Below, one piece after another: positions 62,551-64,000 of a DNA stretch of 64,000 nucleotides. The position numbers were made by a program, and so were the translations under genes. The stretch is from Nematostella vectensis. Lineage: Eukaryota; Cnidaria; Anthozoa; Actiniaria; Edwardsiidae. Within the stretch, counting starts at the first letter, position 1; each line of letters opens with the position of its first letter. The notes beneath the pieces were generated by a model. That model was given only the letters and a program-made list of their open reading frames with translations, did not search any database and was not told the origin of the DNA. Location of the stretch: NCBI RefSeq assembly GCF_932526225.1, contig NC_064045.1:186001-250000 (forward strand), in the 5' to 3' direction.

Positions 62551-62621
62551 GGCGCGATAGCTCAGTGGTACGGGCTTCGCTTCTCAAACAAGAGGGCCGG
62601 GGTCCGAATCCAGGTCAGATC
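62551..62621 (+). tRNA. tRNA-like element, right arm, module 34
   Basis: B box GGTCCGAATCC; T6 at 62631-62636; palindrome at 62493-62502. Confidence 0.38.
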
Positions 62622-62918
62622 AACTAGGGATTTTTTCAGGGGTGTAAAGATAAGGACGTTAAGTTGTCGTTTAGATAAGTGAGTTTGTGGGTGAGTTGAC
62701 AGGTGTATAGGGTAACAAGAGTTGGTCAAAGGGGTACAGGATTTCAAGGGTTGGTAATAAGGGTCAATGATATCAAGAACTAGGTCATAGGGGTGCAAGT
62801 TATGAATGAGTGAGTACACAGGGGTACATGAAATCAATGGCTTGGTCTTGGAGGTGCAGGATTTTAGGGGATGGTTCAAACAGTTACAGGGATTCAAGAG
62901 CTAGGTTATATGGGTACA

Positions 62919-64000
62919 TTATAATAATTAATAATAATAATTAATAGTAATTAATAATAATTATTATTAATAATTATTAATAATAATTATTATTTATTAT
63001 TAATTATTATTTATTCATAATTATTATCGATAATTATTATTAATATATATTATTATTATTAATGTAAAATATAATTATATATAATATATATAATATAATA
63101 TATATAATTATTATTCATATATATTAATTTTTTTTAATTATTATTAATTACTATTATTAATTACTATTAATTATTATTAATTACTTTTATTAATTACTTT
63201 CATTAATTATTATTAATTACAATTATTCATTATTATTAATAATTATTAATAATAATTAATAATAGTAATTATTAATAATAATTAATAATAATAATTTATA
63301 ATAATAATTAATAATAATAATTTATAATAATAATTAATAACAGTAATTAATAATAGTAATTAATAATAATTAATAATAGTAATTGATAATAATTACAAAA
63401 TGTAATTCATAATACTAATTAATAATAATAAATAATAATTAATAGTAATTAATAATAGTAATTAATAATAATTAATAATAATTATTAATATTTAATATTA
63501 ATTAATAGTAATTAATAATAATTAACTATAATTAATAATAATTAATAAAAACTTAATAAAAATTAAGAATAATCAATAATAATCATTAGAAATTAATAAT
63601 AATAATTAATAATAATTATTAATAATAATAACTAATAATAATAATTAATAATAATCAATAATAATAATCAAAAAAAAAATAATTGATATTAATCAATAAC
63701 AATAATAATCAATAATATTAATCAATAATATTAATCAATAATTGAAATTAATAATAATAATTAATTATAATTAATAATAATATTTAATAATAATTAATAA
63801 TGAATAATTAATAATAATTAAAAACAATTAATAATAAATAATTAACAATTTATTATTAATGACAATTAATATTAATATTGATAATAACAATTAATAATAA
63901 TAATTAATAATAATTAATAATAATTAAGAGTAATAGTAATTATTAATAATAAATAAATTATAATAATTAATATTAATTAATAGTAGTTATTAATAATAAT
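62919..64000. repeat. Large AT cassette 5 (cut by window end)
   Basis: At least 1.08 kb homologous to cassettes 1-4, retaining the ATATAT core near 63070-63130 and the TAA/TTA orientation switch. No gene visible. Confidence 0.85.

Larger units (their letters stand above)
61333..62918. repeat. Composite palindromic module 34 (array exit, type B')
   Basis: C-rich array 61333-62388, pair 62389-62621, G-rich arm 62622-62918. The left two-thirds belong to the 1,599-bp array; from about 62750 the G-rich arm switches to the form of modules 19 and 27 (ACATGAAATCAATGG, GGTTATATGGG), so the module is a junction between families. Confidence 0.85.

Overview
This 64 kb window holds no protein gene I can support. 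It is one continuous field of satellite-like DNA, most likely nuclear heterochromatin (pericentromeric, subtelomeric or similar) of a eukaryote. I infer a eukaryote from the complete lack of coding density, nested higher-order tandem repeats, kilobase-scale (TAA)n tracts, and tRNA-like elements carrying RNA polymerase III type A and B boxes followed by T-runs. I cannot name the organism, and an unusually bloated organelle genome is not excluded by sequence alone.

The window is built from one composite module repeated 36 times (34 with a complete centre, 2 with a half-deleted left element). In order on the top strand each module has: (1) a C-rich array of about 0.3-1.8 kb made of 30/31-bp monomers that alternate as two types (one beginning CCCCTGAGTACCCA, the other CCCCTACGACCTAGCAC) to give a dimer of about 61 bp; (2) a 71-nt tRNA-like element on the minus strand; (3) a spacer of about 91 nt, usually containing the palindrome CCTTATAAGG; (4) a second 71-nt tRNA-like element on the plus strand, head-to-head with the first; (5) a G-rich arm of about 296 bp, which is the same 30-bp monomer family in inverted orientation; (6) an AT tract of TAA/TAATTAA-type repeats. 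Parts 1-5 therefore form a large imperfect palindrome with a divergent tRNA-like pair at its centre.

Regional layout. 1-21.8 kb: modules of about 1.3-1.6 kb with short AT spacers, including an exact 4,296-bp three-module higher-order repeat (1-4296 and 4297 to about 8592). 21.8-53.3 kb: a second subfamily (marked by GTCCCTAGTTGATC beside the left element instead of GTCTCTAGTTTATC), with four large AT cassettes (1.4-1.7 kb), seven half-modules that have lost the whole tRNA-like pair and G-rich arm, tandem steps of 2,376 and 2,799 bp, and a segmental duplication of about 9-10 kb displaced by about 21.6-21.9 kb (roughly 22-32 kb against 44-53 kb). 53.3-62.9 kb: a young, almost identical array with a 1,599-bp period. 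62.9-64.0 kb: the beginning of a fifth large AT cassette, cut by the window end.

If the tRNA-like elements are transcribed, each module would be a divergent pair of short Pol III units, and read-through across the centre would give long hairpin RNA. That is inference. What the sequence shows directly is the repeated architecture, the conserved boxes, the T-runs and the central palindrome.
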